Assembly: GCA_035048485.1 (NCBI GenBank)
Contig: CM068587.1
Coordinates: 43,904,312-43,968,311, forward strand
DNA: 64,000 nucleotides
Direction: 5' to 3'
DNA from: Pteria penguin
Lineage: Eukaryota; Mollusca; Bivalvia; Pterioida; Pteriidae
Under the pieces are notes generated by a model. It made no database searches, had not been told where the DNA came from, and saw nothing but the letters and a program-made list of their open reading frames with translations. Made by a program: the position numbers and the translations under genes. This document shows, piece by piece, positions 43,185 through 54,660 of this stretch; within the stretch, counting starts at the first letter, position 1; every line of letters begins with the position of its first letter.

Positions 43185-43619
43185 CTGATACCAACTTTGA
43201 TAGGATTTGTAAGGTTTAAGGGTCTTTATTAAAGAAAAACGGGTTTTCAAGGGGAAAATCTCCTTTCTTTACAAAGAAAAAAGGGTTATAAGTCTGTGGG
43301 ATCGAAAGATAGAATTCTACAAGTGGTATCACATGAAAGCTGAGGACAACACCTTTCCACTGGTATGAAATTTGATGGGGTTTGTAGGGTTTAAGGGTCT
43401 TTATTAAAGAAAAACGGGTTCCAAGTGGAAAATGTCATTTGTTTACAAATAAAAAAATGGTTATAACTCTGTAGGATCGAAAGATAGAATTCTACAAGTG
43501 GTATCACATGAAAGGTGAGGTCAAAACCTCTCTACTGATAGCAAATTTGATAGGGTTTAAAGGTTTAAGGGTCTTCATTAAAGAAAAACGGTTTTGCAAG
43601 TGTAAAATCCCCTTTGTTT

Positions 43620-44900
43620 ACAAATAAAAAATGGTTATAACTCTGTAGGATCGAAAGATAGAATTCTACAAGTGGTATCACATGAAAGGTGAGGTCAAAA
43701 CCTCTCTACTGATAGCAAATTTGATAGGGTTTAAAGGTTTAAGGGTCTTCATTAAAGACAAACGGTTTTGCAAGTGTAAAATCCCCTTTGTTTACAAATA
43801 AAAAAGGGTTATAACTCTGTGAGATCGAAAGATAGAATTCTACAAGTGGTATCAGATGAAAGGTGAGGTCAAGACCTTTCCACTGATAGAAAATTTGATA
43901 CCGTTTAAAAGGTCTTAGGGTCTTCATTAAAGAAAAACGTGTTTTCAAGGGGAAAATCTCCTTTGTTTACAAATAAAAAAGGGTTATAACTCTGTGTGAT
44001 CCAAAGATAGAATTCTACAAGTGGTATCACATGAAAGGTGACGTCAAGACCTTTCCACTGATACGAAATTTGATAGGGTTTGTAAGGTTTAAGGGTCTTC
44101 ATTAAAGAAAAACGGGTTTTCACGGGTAAGATCTCCTTTGTTTACAAATAAAAAAGTGTTTTAACTCTGTGTGATCCAAAGATAGAATTCTACATGTGGT
44201 ATCACATGAAAGGTGAGGTCAAGACCTTTCCACTGATACCAAATTTGATAGGGTTTGTAAGGTTTAAGGGTCTTTATTAAAGAAAAACGGGTTCCAAGTG
44301 GAAAATGTCATTTGTTTACAAATAAAAAATGGTTATAACTCTGTAGGATAGAAAGATAGAATTCTACAAGTGGTATCACATGAAAGGTGAGGTCAAGACC
44401 TTTCCACTGATACCAAAATTTCATAGCGTTTGTAAGGTTTAAGGGTCTTCATTAAAGAAAAACGGGTTTTCAAGGGTAAAATCTCCTTTGTTTACAAATA
44501 AAAAAGGGTTATAACTCTGTGGGATCGAAAGATAGAATTCTACAAGTGGTATCACATGAAAGATGAGGTCAAGACCTTTCCACTGATACCAAATTTGATA
44601 GGGTTTGTAGGGTTTAAGGGTCTTCATTAAAGAAAAACGGGTTTTCAAGGGTAAAATCTCCTTTGTTTACAAATAAAAAAGGGTTATAACTCTGTGTGAT
44701 CCAAAGATAGAATTCTACAAGTGGTATCACATGAAAGGTGACGTCAAGACCTTTCCACTGATACCAAATTTGATAGGGTTTGTAAGGTTTAAGGGTCTTC
44801 ATTAAAGAAAAACGGGTTTTCAAGGGTAAAATCTCCTTTGTTTACAAATAAAAAAGGGTTATAACTCTGTGTGATCCAAAGATAGAATTCTACATGTGGT
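43620..44900 (-). repeat. 15-monomer-spaced duplication, copy 1
   Basis: This segment and the one about 2622 bp downstream share several rare variants in the same order: CCTCTCTACTGATAGC, AAAGACAAACGGTTTTGC, AAGTGTAAAATCCCC, GGTATCAGATG, GATAGAAAATTTGATACCG, AAAAGGTCTTAGGG, AAACGTGTTTTC and AAAGTGTTTTAACTC. The spacing is 15 monomers (2622/15 is about 174.8). Limits are approximate because flanking monomers are also similar. Confidence 0.8.
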
Positions 44901-46242
44901 ATCACATGAAAGGTGAGGTCAAGACCTTTCCACTGATACCAAATTTGATAGGGTTTGTAGGGTTTAAGGGTCTTTATTAAAGAAAAACGGGTTCCAAGTG
45001 GAAAATGTCATTTGTTTACAAATAAAAAATGGTTATAACTCTGTAGGATAGAAAGATAGAATTCTACAAGTGGTATCACATGAAAGGTGAGGTCAAGACC
45101 TTTCCACTGATACCAAATTTGATAGGGTTTGTAAGGTTTAAGGGTCTTTATTAAAGAAAAACGGGTTTTCAAGGGGAAAATCTCCTTTGTTTACAAATAA
45201 AAAATGGTTATAACTCTGTGTGATAGAAAGATAGAATTCTACAAGTGGTATCACATGAAAGGTGAGGTCAAGACCTTTCCACTGATACCAAATTTGATAG
45301 GGTTTGTAAGGTTTAATGGTGTTTATTAAAGAAAAACGTGTTTCGAGGGGAAAATCTCCTTTGTTTACAAATAAAAAAGGGTTATAACTCTGTGTGATCC
45401 AAAGATAGAATTCGACAAGTGGTATCACATGAAAGGTGAGGTCAAGACCTTTCCAGTGATGGCAAATTTGATAGGGTTTAAAAGGTTTAAGGGTCTTCAT
45501 TAAAGAAAAACGGGTTTTCAAGGGGAAAATCTCCTTTGTTTACAAATAAAAAAGGGTTATAACTCTGTGTGATCCAAAGATAGAATTCTACAAGTGGTAT
45601 CACATGAAAGGTGAGGTCAAGACCTTTCCACTGATACCAAAATTTCATAAGGTTTGTAAGGTTTAAGGGTCTTCATTAAAGAAAAACGGGTTTTCAAGGG
45701 GAAAATCTCCTTTGTTTACAAATAAAAAAGGGTTATAACTCTGTGTGATCCAAAGATAGAATTCTACAAGTGGTATTACATGAAAGGTGAGGTCAAGACC
45801 TTTCCACTGATACCAAATTTGATAGGGTTTGTAAGGTTTAAGGGTCTTTATTAAAGAAAAACGGGTTTTATAAGGGGAAAATCTCCTTTGTTTACAAATA
45901 AAAAAGGGTTATAACTCTGTGTGATCCAAAGATAGAATTCTACAAGTGGTATCACATGAAAGGTGAGGTCAAGACCTTTCCACTGATACCAAATTTGATA
46001 GGAATTGTAGGGTTTAAGGGTCTTTATTAAAGAAAAACGGGTTCCAAGTGGAAAATGTCATTTGTTTACAAATAAAAAATGGTTATAACTCTGTAGGATA
46101 GAAAGATAGAATTCTACAAGTGGTATCACATGAAAGGTGAGGTCAAGACCTTTCCACTGATAGCAAATTTGATAGGGTTTAAAAGGTTTAAGGGTCTTCA
46201 TTAAAGAAAAACGGGTTTTCAAGGGTAAAATCTCCTTTGTTT

Positions 46243-47521
46243 ACAAATAAAAAATGGTTATAACTCTGTAGGATAGAAAGATAGAATTCTACAAGTGGTA
46301 TCACATGAAAGGTGAGGTCAAAACCTCTCTACTGATAGCAAATTTGATAGGGTTTAAAGGTTTAAGGGTCTTCATTAAAGACAAACGGTTTTGCAAGTGT
46401 AAAATCCCCTTTGTTTACAAATAAAAAAGGGTTATAACTCTGTGAGATCGAAAGATAGAATTCTACAAGTGGTATCAGATGAAAGGTGAGGTCAAGACCT
46501 TTCCACTGATAGAAAATTTGATACCGTTTAAAAGGTCTTAGGGTCTTCATTAAAGAAAAACGTGTTTTCAAGGGGAAAATCTCCTTTGTTTACAAATAAA
46601 AAAGGGTTATAACTCTGTGTGATCCAAAGATAGAATTCTACAAGTGGTATCACATGAAAGGTGACGTCAAGACCTTTCCACTGATACGAAATTTGATAGG
46701 GTTTGTAAGGTTTAAGGGTCTTTATTAAAGAAAAACGGGTTTTCAAGGGTAAAATCTCCTTTGTTTACAAATAAAAAAGTGTTTTAACTCTGTGTTATCC
46801 AAAGATAGAATTCTACATGTGGTATCACATGAAAGGTGAGGTGAAGACCTTTCCACTGATATCAACTTTGATAGGGTTTGTAAGGTTTAAGGGTCTTTAT
46901 TAAAGAAAAACGGGTTCCAAGTGGAAAATGTCATTTGTTTACGAATAAAAAATGGTTTGACTCTGTAGAATAGAAAGATAGAATTCTACAAGTGGTATCA
47001 CATGAAAGGTGAGGTCAAGACCTTTCCACTGATACCAAATTTGATAGGGTTTGTAAGGTTTAAGGGTCTTCATTAAAGAAAAACGGGTTTTCAAGGGTAA
47101 AATCTCCTTTGTTTACAAATAAAAAAGGGTTATAACTCTGTGGGATCGAAAGATAGAATTCTACAAGTGGTATCACATGAAAGGTGAGGTCAAGACCTTT
47201 CCACTGATACCAAATTTGATAGGGTTTGTAGGGTTTAAGGGTCTTCATTAAAGAAAAACGGGTTTTCAAGGGTAAAATCTCCTTTGTTTACAAATAAAAA
47301 AGGGTTATAACTCTGTGTGATCCAAAGATAGAATTCTACAAGTGGTATCACATGAAAGGTGAGGTCAAGACCTTTCCACTGATACCAACTTTGATAGGGT
47401 TTGTAAGGTTTAAGGGTCTTCATTAAAGAAAAACGGGTTTTCAAGGGGAAAATCTCCTTTGTTTACAAATAAAAAAGGGTTATAACTCTGTGTGATCCAA
47501 AGATAGAATTCTACATGTGGT
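46243..47521 (-). repeat. 15-monomer-spaced duplication, copy 2
   Basis: Second copy of the segment at 43620-44900, carrying the same ordered rare variants. Private differences include TTTATTAAAG for TTCATTAAAG near 46720, GTGTTATCC near 46792 and GGTGAAGACC near 46837. The sharing of many linked changes over seven monomers indicates duplication of a multi-monomer block rather than independent mutation. Confidence 0.8.
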
Positions 47522-47550
47522 ATCACATGAAAGGTGAGGTCAAGACCTTT

Positions 47551-47722
47551 CCATTGATACCAAATTTGATGGGAATTGTAGGGTTTAAGGGTCTTTATTA
47601 AAGAAAAACGGGTTCGAAGTGGAAAATGTCATTTGTTTACAAATAAAAAATGGTTATAACTCCGTAGGATAGAAAGATAGAATTCTACAAGTGGTATCAC
47701 ATGAAAGGTGAGGTCAAGACCT
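47551..47722 (-). repeat. Rare monomer haplotype, copy 1 (21-monomer spacing)
   Basis: One monomer with CCATTGATACC, GATGGGAATTGTAGGG, GGGTTCGAAGTGG and ACTCCGTAGGATAG. The same four changes recur 3662 bp downstream at 51213. A related but not identical monomer (GAAAGGAATTGTAGGG, GGGTTCCAAG) lies near 49817. Confidence 0.8.
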
Positions 47723-50700
47723 TACCACTGATACCAAATTTCATAGGGTTTGTAAGGTTTAAGGGTTTTTATTAAAGAAAATCGGGTTTTCAAGGGGAAA
47801 ATCTCCTTTGTTTACAAATAAAAAAGGGTTATAACTCAGTGTGATCCAAAGATAGAATTCTACAAGTGGTATTACATGAAAGGTGACGTCAAGACCTTTC
47901 CACTGATACCAAATTTGATAGGGTTTGTAAGGTTTAAGGGTCTTCATTAAAGAAAAACGGGATTCAAGTGGAAAATCTCCTTTGTTTACAAATAAAAAAT
48001 GGTTATAACTCTGTGTGATAGAAAGATAGAATTCTACAAGTGGTATCACATGAAAGGTGAGGTCAAGACCTTTCCACTGATACCAAATTTGATAGGGTTT
48101 GTAAGGTTTAAGGGTCTTCATTAAAGAAAAACGGGTTTCAAGGGGAAAATCTCCTTTGTTTACAAATAAAAAAGGGTTATAACTCTGTGTGATCGAAAGA
48201 TAGAATTCTACAAGAGGTATCACATGAAAGGTGAGGTCAAGACCTTTCCACTGATACCAAATTTGATAGGGTTTGTAAGGTTTAAGGGTCTTTATTAAAG
48301 AAAAACGGGTTTTCAAGGGTAAAATCTCCTTTGTTTACAAAAAAAAGGGTTATAATTCTGTGTGATCCAAAGATAGAATTCTACAAGTGGCATCACATGA
48401 AATGTGACGTCAAGACCTTTTCACTGATACCAAATTTGATAGGGTTTGTAGGTTTAATGGTCTGTTTTAAAGAAAAACGGGTTTCAAGAGGAAAATCTCA
48501 TTTGTTTACAAAAAAAATGCTTATAACTCTGTGTGATAGAAAGATAGAATTCTACAAGTGGTATCACATGAAAGGTGATGTCAAGACCTTTCCACTGATA
48601 CCAAATTTGATAGGGTTTGTAAGGTTTAAGGGTCTTCATTAAAGAAAAACGGGTTTTCAAGGGGAAAATCTCCTTTGTTTACAAATAAAAAAGGGTTATA
48701 ACTCTGTGTGATCGAAAGATAGAATTCTACATGTGGTATCACATGAAAGGTGAGGTCAAGACCTTTCCACTGATACCAACTTTGATAGGGTTTGTAAGGT
48801 TTAAGGGTCTTTATTAAAGAAAAACGGGTTCCAAGTGGAAAATCTCCTTTCTTTACAAATAAAAAAGGGTTATAACTCTGTGTGATAGAAAGATAGAATT
48901 CTACAAGTGGTATCACATGAAAGGTGAGGTCAAGACCTTTCCACTGATACCAAATTTGATAGGGTTTGTAAGGTTTAATGGTGTTTATTAAGGAAAAAAG
49001 GATTTCAAGGGGAAAATCTCCTTTGTTTACAAATAAAAAAGGGTTATAACTCTGTGTGATCGAAAGATAGAATTCTACAAGTGGTATCACATGAAAGGTG
49101 AGGTCAAGACCTTTCCACTGATAGCAAATTTGATAGGGTTTAAAAGGTTTAAGGGTCTTCATTAAAGAAAAACGTGTTTTCAAGGGTAAAATCTCCTTTG
49201 TTTACAAATAAAAAAGGGTTATAACTCTGTGTGATCCAAAGATAGAATTCTACAAGTGGTATTACATGAAAGGTGAGGTCAAGACCTTTCCACTGATACC
49301 AAAATTTCATAGCGTTTGTAAGGTTTAAGGGTCTTCATTAAAGAAAAACGGGTTTTCACGTGTAAAATCTCCTTTGTTTACAAATAAAAAAGGGTTATAA
49401 CTCTGTGTGATCCAAAGATAGAATTCTACAAGTGGTATTACATGAAAGGTGAGGTCAAGACCTTTCCACTGATACCAAATTTGATAGGATTTGTAAGGTT
49501 TAAGGGTCTTTATTAAAGAAAAACGGGTTTTCAAGGGGAAAATCTCCTTTGTTTACAAAGAAAAAAGGGTTATAACTCTGTGTGATCCAAAGATAGAATT
49601 CTACAAGTGGTATCACATGAAAGGTGAGGTCAAGACCTTTCCACTGATACCAACTTTGATAGGGTTTGTAAGGTTTAAGGGTCTTTATTAAAGAAAAACG
49701 TGTTTTCAAGGGGAAAATCTCCTTTGTTTACAAATAAAAAAGGGTTATAACTCTGTGTGATCCAAAGATAGAATTCTACATGTGGTATCACATGAAAGGT
49801 GAGGTCAAGACCTTTCCATTGATACAAAATTTGAAAGGAATTGTAGGGTTTAAGGGTCTTTATTAAAGAAAAACGGGTTCCAAGTGGAAAATGTCATTTG
49901 TTTACAAATAAAAAATGGTTATAACTCTGTAGGATAGAAAGACAGAATTCTACAAGTGGTATCACATGAAAGGTGAGGTCAAGACCTTTCCACTGATAGC
50001 AAATTTGATAGGGTTTGTAAGGTTTAAGGGTCTTTATTAAAGAAAAACGGGTTTTATAAGGGGAAAATCTCCTTTGTTTACAAATAAAAAAGGGTTATAA
50101 CTCTGTGTGATCGAAAGATAGAATTCTACAAGTGGTATCACATGAAAGGTGAGGTCAAGACCTTTCCACTGATGGCAAATTTGATAGGGTTTAAAAGGTT
50201 TAAGGGTCTTTATTAAAGAAAAACGGGTTTCAAGGGGAAAATCTCCTTTGTTTACAAATAAAAAATGGTTATAACTCTGTGTGATAGAAAGATAGAATTC
50301 TACAAGTGGTATCACATGAAAGGTGAGGTCAAGACCTTTCCACTGATACCAAATTTGATAGGGTTTGTAAGGTTTAAGGGTCTTCATTAAAGAAAAACGG
50401 GTTTCAAAGGGAAAATCTCATTTGTTTACAAAAATAAAATGGTTATAACTCTGTAGGATAGAAAGATAGAATTCTACAAGTGGTATCACATGAAAGGTGA
50501 GGTCAAGACCTTTCCACCGATAGGAAATTTGATAGGGTTTGTAAGGTTTAATGGTGTTTATTAAAGAAAAACGGGTTTCAAGGGGAAAATCTCCTTTGTT
50601 TACAAATAAAAAAGGGTTATAACTCTGTGTGATCGAAAGATAGAATTCTACAAGTGGTATCACATGAAAGGTGAGGTCAAGACCTTTCCACTGATACCAA

Positions 50701-51212
50701 ATTTGATAGGGTTTAAAAGGTTTAAGGGTCTTCATTAAAGAAAAACGGGTTTTCAAGGGTAAAATCTCCTTTGTTTACAAATAAAAAAGGGTTATAACTC
50801 TGTGTGATCCAAAGATAGAATTCTACAAGTGGTATCACATGAAAGGTGAGGTCAAGACCTTTCCACTGATACCAAATTTCATAGGGTTTGTAAGGTTTAA
50901 GGGTCTTCATTAAAGAAAAACGGGTTTTCAAGGGGAAAATCTCCTTTGTTTACAAATAAAAAAGGGTTATAACTCTGTGTGATCCAAAGATAGAATTCTA
51001 CAAGTGGTATTACATGAAAGGTGAGGTCAAGACCTTTCCACTGATACCAACTTTGATAGGATTTGTAAGGTTTAAGGGTCTTCATTAAAGAAAAACGGGT
51101 TTTCAAGGGGAAAATCTCCTTTGTTTACAAAGAAAAAAGGGTTATAACTCTGTGGGTTCGAAAGATAGAATTCTACAAGTGGTATCACATGAAAGGTGAG
51201 GTCAAGACCTTT

Positions 51213-51384
51213 CCATTGATACCAAATTTGATGGGAATTGTAGGGTTTAAGGGTCTTTATTAAAGAAAAACGGGTTCGAAGTGGAAAATGTCATTTGTTT
51301 ACAAATAAAAAATGGTTATAACTCCGTAGGATAGAAAGATAGAATTCTACAAGTGGTATCACATGAAAGGTGAGGTCAAGACCT
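51213..51384 (-). repeat. Rare monomer haplotype, copy 2 (21-monomer spacing)
   Basis: Matches the monomer at 47551-47722, including GATGGGAATTG, GGGTTCGAAGTGG and ACTCCGTAGG. 3662 bp equals 21 monomers of 174.4 bp. Neighbouring monomers differ, so either the duplicated tract was short (gene conversion) or its flanks have since diverged. Confidence 0.75.
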
Positions 51385-52386
51385 TTCCACTGATACCAAA
51401 TTTGATAGGGTTTAAAAGGTTTAAGGGTCTTCATTAAAGAAAAACGGGTTTTCAAGGGGAAAATCTCCTTTGTTTACAAATAAAAAAGGGTTATAACTCT
51501 GTGGGATCGAAAGATAGAATTCTACAAGTGGTATCACATGAAAGGTGAGGTCAAGACCTTTCCAGTGATGGCAAATTTGATAGGGTTTAAAAGGTTTAAG
51601 GGTCTTCATTAAAGAAAAACGGGTTTTCAAGGGGAAAATCTCCTTTGTTTACAAATAAAAAAGGGTTATAACTCTGTGTGATCCAAAGATAGAATTCTAC
51701 AAGTGGTATTACATGAAAGGTGACGTCAAGACCTTTCCACTGATACCAAATTTGATAGGGTTTGTAAGGTTTAAGGGTCTTTATTAAAGAAAAACGGGTT
51801 TTCAAGGGCAAAATCTCCTTTGTTTACAAATAAAAAAGGGTTATAACTCTGTGTGATCCAAAGATAGAATTCGACAAGTGGTATCACATGAAAGGTGAGG
51901 TCAAGACCTTTCCACTGATACCAAATTTGATAGGGTTTGTAAGGTTTAAGGGTCTTTATTAAAGAAAAACGGGTTCCAAGTGGAAAATGTCATTTGTTTA
52001 CAAATAAAAAATGGTTATAACTCTGTAGGATAGAAAGATAGAATTCTACAAGTGGTATCACATGAAAGGTGAGGTCAAGACCTTTCCACTGATACCAAAT
52101 TTCATAGGGTTTGTAAGGTTTAAGGGTCTTTATTAAAGAAAAACGGGTTCCAAGTGGAAAATGTCATTTGTTTACAAATAAAAAATGGTTATAACTCTGT
52201 AGGATAGAAAGATAGAATTCTACAAGTGGTATTACATGAAAGGTGAGGTCAAGACCTTTCCACTGATACCAACTTTGATAGGATTTGTAAGGTTTAAGGG
52301 TCTTTATTAAAGAAAAACGGGTTTTCAAGTGGAAAATCTCCTTTGTTTACAAATAAAAAAGGGTTATAACTCTGTGGGATCCAAAG

Positions 52387-52587
52387 TATCTCCCTCATGC
52401 ATAGCTCTGTCCTTAGATAGATTCTTTGGTTCACTTTTTTGGTCCTTTTGATTCAACACTGCTCTTCAAAGATTTATATATTTTGAGAATTCCAATCATT
52501 TGGCCACGAGCATCACTGAAGAGACATAAGTTGTCGAAATGCGCATATGGTGCACTAAATTATGAGGTATATATGTTCTATATTTAT
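52387..52587 (+). mobile_element. Non-satellite interspersed element, about 201 bp, resembling a bivalve repeat
   Basis: The satellite breaks after GGGATCCAAAG and resumes at TTCTACAAG, so only about 6 bp of a monomer (the ATAGAA half of the EcoRI region) are replaced. The inserted sequence is unlike the satellite. It includes CTTCAAAGATTTATA, CCAATCATTTGGCCACGAG, CATCACTGAAGAGACA, TTGTCGAAATGCGCATATGG and TGCACTAAATTATGAGG. From memory, not checked, near-identical wording (ATCACTGAAGAGACA, GTCGAAATGCGCATCTGG, and a sister form with CTGATGAGTC and GACGAAACGCGCGTCTGG) is widespread in bivalve mollusc genomes and ESTs as an interspersed repeat. I see no target-site duplication, terminal repeat, poly-A tail or pol III A/B boxes that would fix its class. 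It may be a fragment of a SINE-like, Helitron-like or retrozyme-like element. A forward reading frame through it runs straight into satellite and is not a credible gene. Confidence 0.65.
52516..52554 (+). ncRNA. Hammerhead-ribozyme-like core (probably degenerate)
   Basis: The core order fits a hammerhead: CTGAAGA at 52516-52522 (consensus CUGANGA), stem II GACA/TGTC with loop TAAGT at 52523-52535, then GAAA at 52536-52539, then a third helix TGCGC/GGTGCA at 52540-52554 with one G.T wobble. Stem II begins with the required G-C pair. Against activity: no convincing stem I forms between bases before 52516 and after 52554, and the U expected to pair with the last A of GAAA is a C in either register I tried. 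I call it a hammerhead-like relic or a structural homologue; cleavage is not claimed. Confidence 0.45.
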
Positions 52588-52662
52588 TTCTACAAGTTGT
52601 ATCACATGAAAGGTGAGGTCAAGACCTTTCCACTGATACCAAATTTGATAGGGTTTGTAAGG
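52588..52662 (-). repeat. Truncated satellite monomer next to the insert
   Basis: Satellite resumes with TTCTACAAGTTGTATCAC and runs to GGGTTTGTAAGG, then jumps directly to AAACATAGAATTCTAC. Successive TCTACAAG motifs are only 85 bp apart, so about 90 bp of a monomer is missing. The truncation and the insert lie within 300 bp of each other, which suggests one complex rearrangement. Confidence 0.8.
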
Positions 52663-54600
52663 AAACATAGAATTCTACAAGTGGTATCACATGAAAGGTG
52701 AGGTCAAGACCTTTCTACTGATAGAAAATATGGTATCGTTTAAAAGGTCTAGGGGTCTTCATTAAAGAAAAACGGGTTTTCAAGGGGAAAATCTCCTTTG
52801 TTTACAAATAAAAAAGGGTTATAACTCTGTGTAATCGAAAGATAAAATTCTACAAGTGGTATCACATGAAAGGTGAGGTCTAGACCTTTCCATTGATAGC
52901 AAAATTTGATAGAGTTTGTAAGGTTTAACGGTCTTTATTAAAGAAAAACGGGGTTTTAAGTGGAAAATCTCCTTTGTTTACCAATAAAAAAAATGGTTAG
53001 AACTCTGTGGGATCGAAAGATAGAATCCTACAAGTGGTATCACATGAAAAGTGACGTCTAGACCTTTCCACTGATACCAAAATTTAATAGGGTTTGTAAG
53101 GTTTAAGCGTCTTTATTAAAGAAAAACGGGTTTCAAGGGGAAAATCTCCTTTGTTTTCATGTAAAAAAGTTATAACTCTATGGGATCGAAAGACAGAATT
53201 CTACAAGTGGTATCACATGAAAGGTGAGGTCAAGACCTTTCCACAGATACCAAATTTGATAGGGTTTGTAAGGTTTAGTGCTTTTTATTAAAGACAAACG
53301 GGTTTCAAGGGGAAAATCTCCTTTGTTTCCATATAAAAATTGGATATAACTCTGTTTGATCGAAAGATAGAATGCTACAAGTGGTATCACATAAAAGGTG
53401 AGGTCAAGACCCTTCCACTGATACCGAATTTGATAGGGTTGGTAGGGTGTAAGGGTTTTTATTAAAGAAAAGCGCGTTTCAAGGGGAACATCTCCTTTGC
53501 TTACAAATGAAAAAGGGTTAGAAGTCTGTCGGATCGAAAGATAGAATTCTACAAGTGGTATCACATGAAAGGTGAGGTCAAGACCTTTCCACTGATACCA
53601 AGTTTGATAGGGTTTGTAAGGTTGAAGGGTCTTTATTAAAGAAAAACGGGTCTTCAATGAGAAAATCTCCTTTGTTTACAAATCAAAAAGGGTTATAACT
53701 CTGTCGAAACGAAAGATACAATTCTTCATGTGGTATCACATGAAAGGTGAGATTACGACCTTGCCACTGATTCCAAATTTGATAGGGTGTGTAGGGTGTA
53801 AGGGTCTTTATTAAAGAATAACGCGTTTCTAAGGGAAAAATCTTCTTTGTTTCCAAATAAAAAAGGGTTATAACCCTGTGGGATCGAAAGATAGAATTCT
53901 ACAAGTGGTATCACATGAAAGGTGATGTCAAGACCTTTTCACTGATATCAAATTTGATACGGTTTGTAGGGTGTAAGGGTCTTTATTAAAGAAAAACGTG
54001 TTTCAAGTGGAAATTCTCATTTGTTTACAAATAAAAAAGTTATAACTCTATGGGAACGGACGATAGAATTCTACAAGTGGTATCACATGAAAGGTGAGGT
54101 CAAGACCTTTCCACTGATACCAAATCTGATAGGGTTTGTAAGGTTTAGTGCTTTTTATCAAACAAAAACGGGTTTCAAGGGGAAAATCTCCCTTGTTTAC
54201 AAATAAAAAAGGGTTATAACTCTCTGGGATCGAAAGATAGAATTCTACAAGTGGTATCACATGAAAGGTGAGGTCAAGACCCTTCCACTGATACCGAAAT
54301 TGATAGGGTTTGTAGGGTGTAAGGGTTTTTATCAAAGAAAAACATGTTTCAAGGGGAAAATCTCCTTTGTTTACAAATGAAAAAGGGTAATAACTCTGTA
54401 GATTGGAAAGATTGAATTCTACAAGTGGTATCACATGAAAGGTGAGATCAAGACCTTTGCATTGATATCAAATTTGATAGGGTTTGTAAGGTGTAAGGGT
54501 CTTTATTAAAGAAAAACGGATTTTCAAGGGGAAAATCTCCTTTGTTTCCAAATAAAAATGGGTTATAACTCTGTGTAATCGAAAGATAGAATTCTACAAG

Positions 54601-54660
54601 TTGTAACACATGAAAGGTGAGGTCACGACCTATACCAAATTTGATAGGGTTAGTAAGGTT
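54601..54660 (-). repeat. Monomer with 10-bp deletion in the dyad, copy 1
   Basis: GTCACGACCTATACCAAATTTG lacks about 10 bp (around TTCCACTGA) between GACC and TACC, which removes one side of the 45-bp inverted repeat. The same deletion recurs at about 55295 in GTCAAGATCTATACC, with the preceding ACAAGTTGT change also shared. This implies a common origin of the two monomers about four monomers apart. Confidence 0.7.

Larger units (their letters stand above)
43185..52386 (-). repeat. Satellite block B: inverted, moderately diverged array
   Basis: About 53 monomers of the same family, now on the reverse strand (motifs appear as GGTATCACATGAAAGG, GAATTCTACAAG, AAACGGGTTTTCAAGGGG). Monomers differ from each other far more than in block A. 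Recurrent variant classes include GGGTTCCAAGTGGAAAATGTC, CTCTGTAGGATAG, TAGCAAATTTGATAGGG followed by TTTAAAAGG, GTGACGTCAAG, GGTATTACATG and GATAGGAATTGTAGGG. Different classes are interleaved rather than ordered in a single clean higher-order register, although multi-monomer duplications are visible. The EcoRI palindrome and 45-bp dyad are largely kept. No gene or RNA is supported. Confidence 0.95.

Noticed and set aside
42622..43250. Four open frames spanning the gap on both strands
   Set aside because: They consist almost entirely of unknown residues from the 500 N and carry no information.
52387..52587. Calling the insert a specific named SINE, Helitron or retrozyme
   Set aside because: No terminal repeats, A/B boxes, tail or target duplication can be seen, and I cannot search. 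The class is left open.
52426..52701. Forward 91-codon frame over the insert
   Set aside because: It begins inside the non-satellite insert and ends in satellite sequence, with no recognisable protein motif. A chance frame is more likely.
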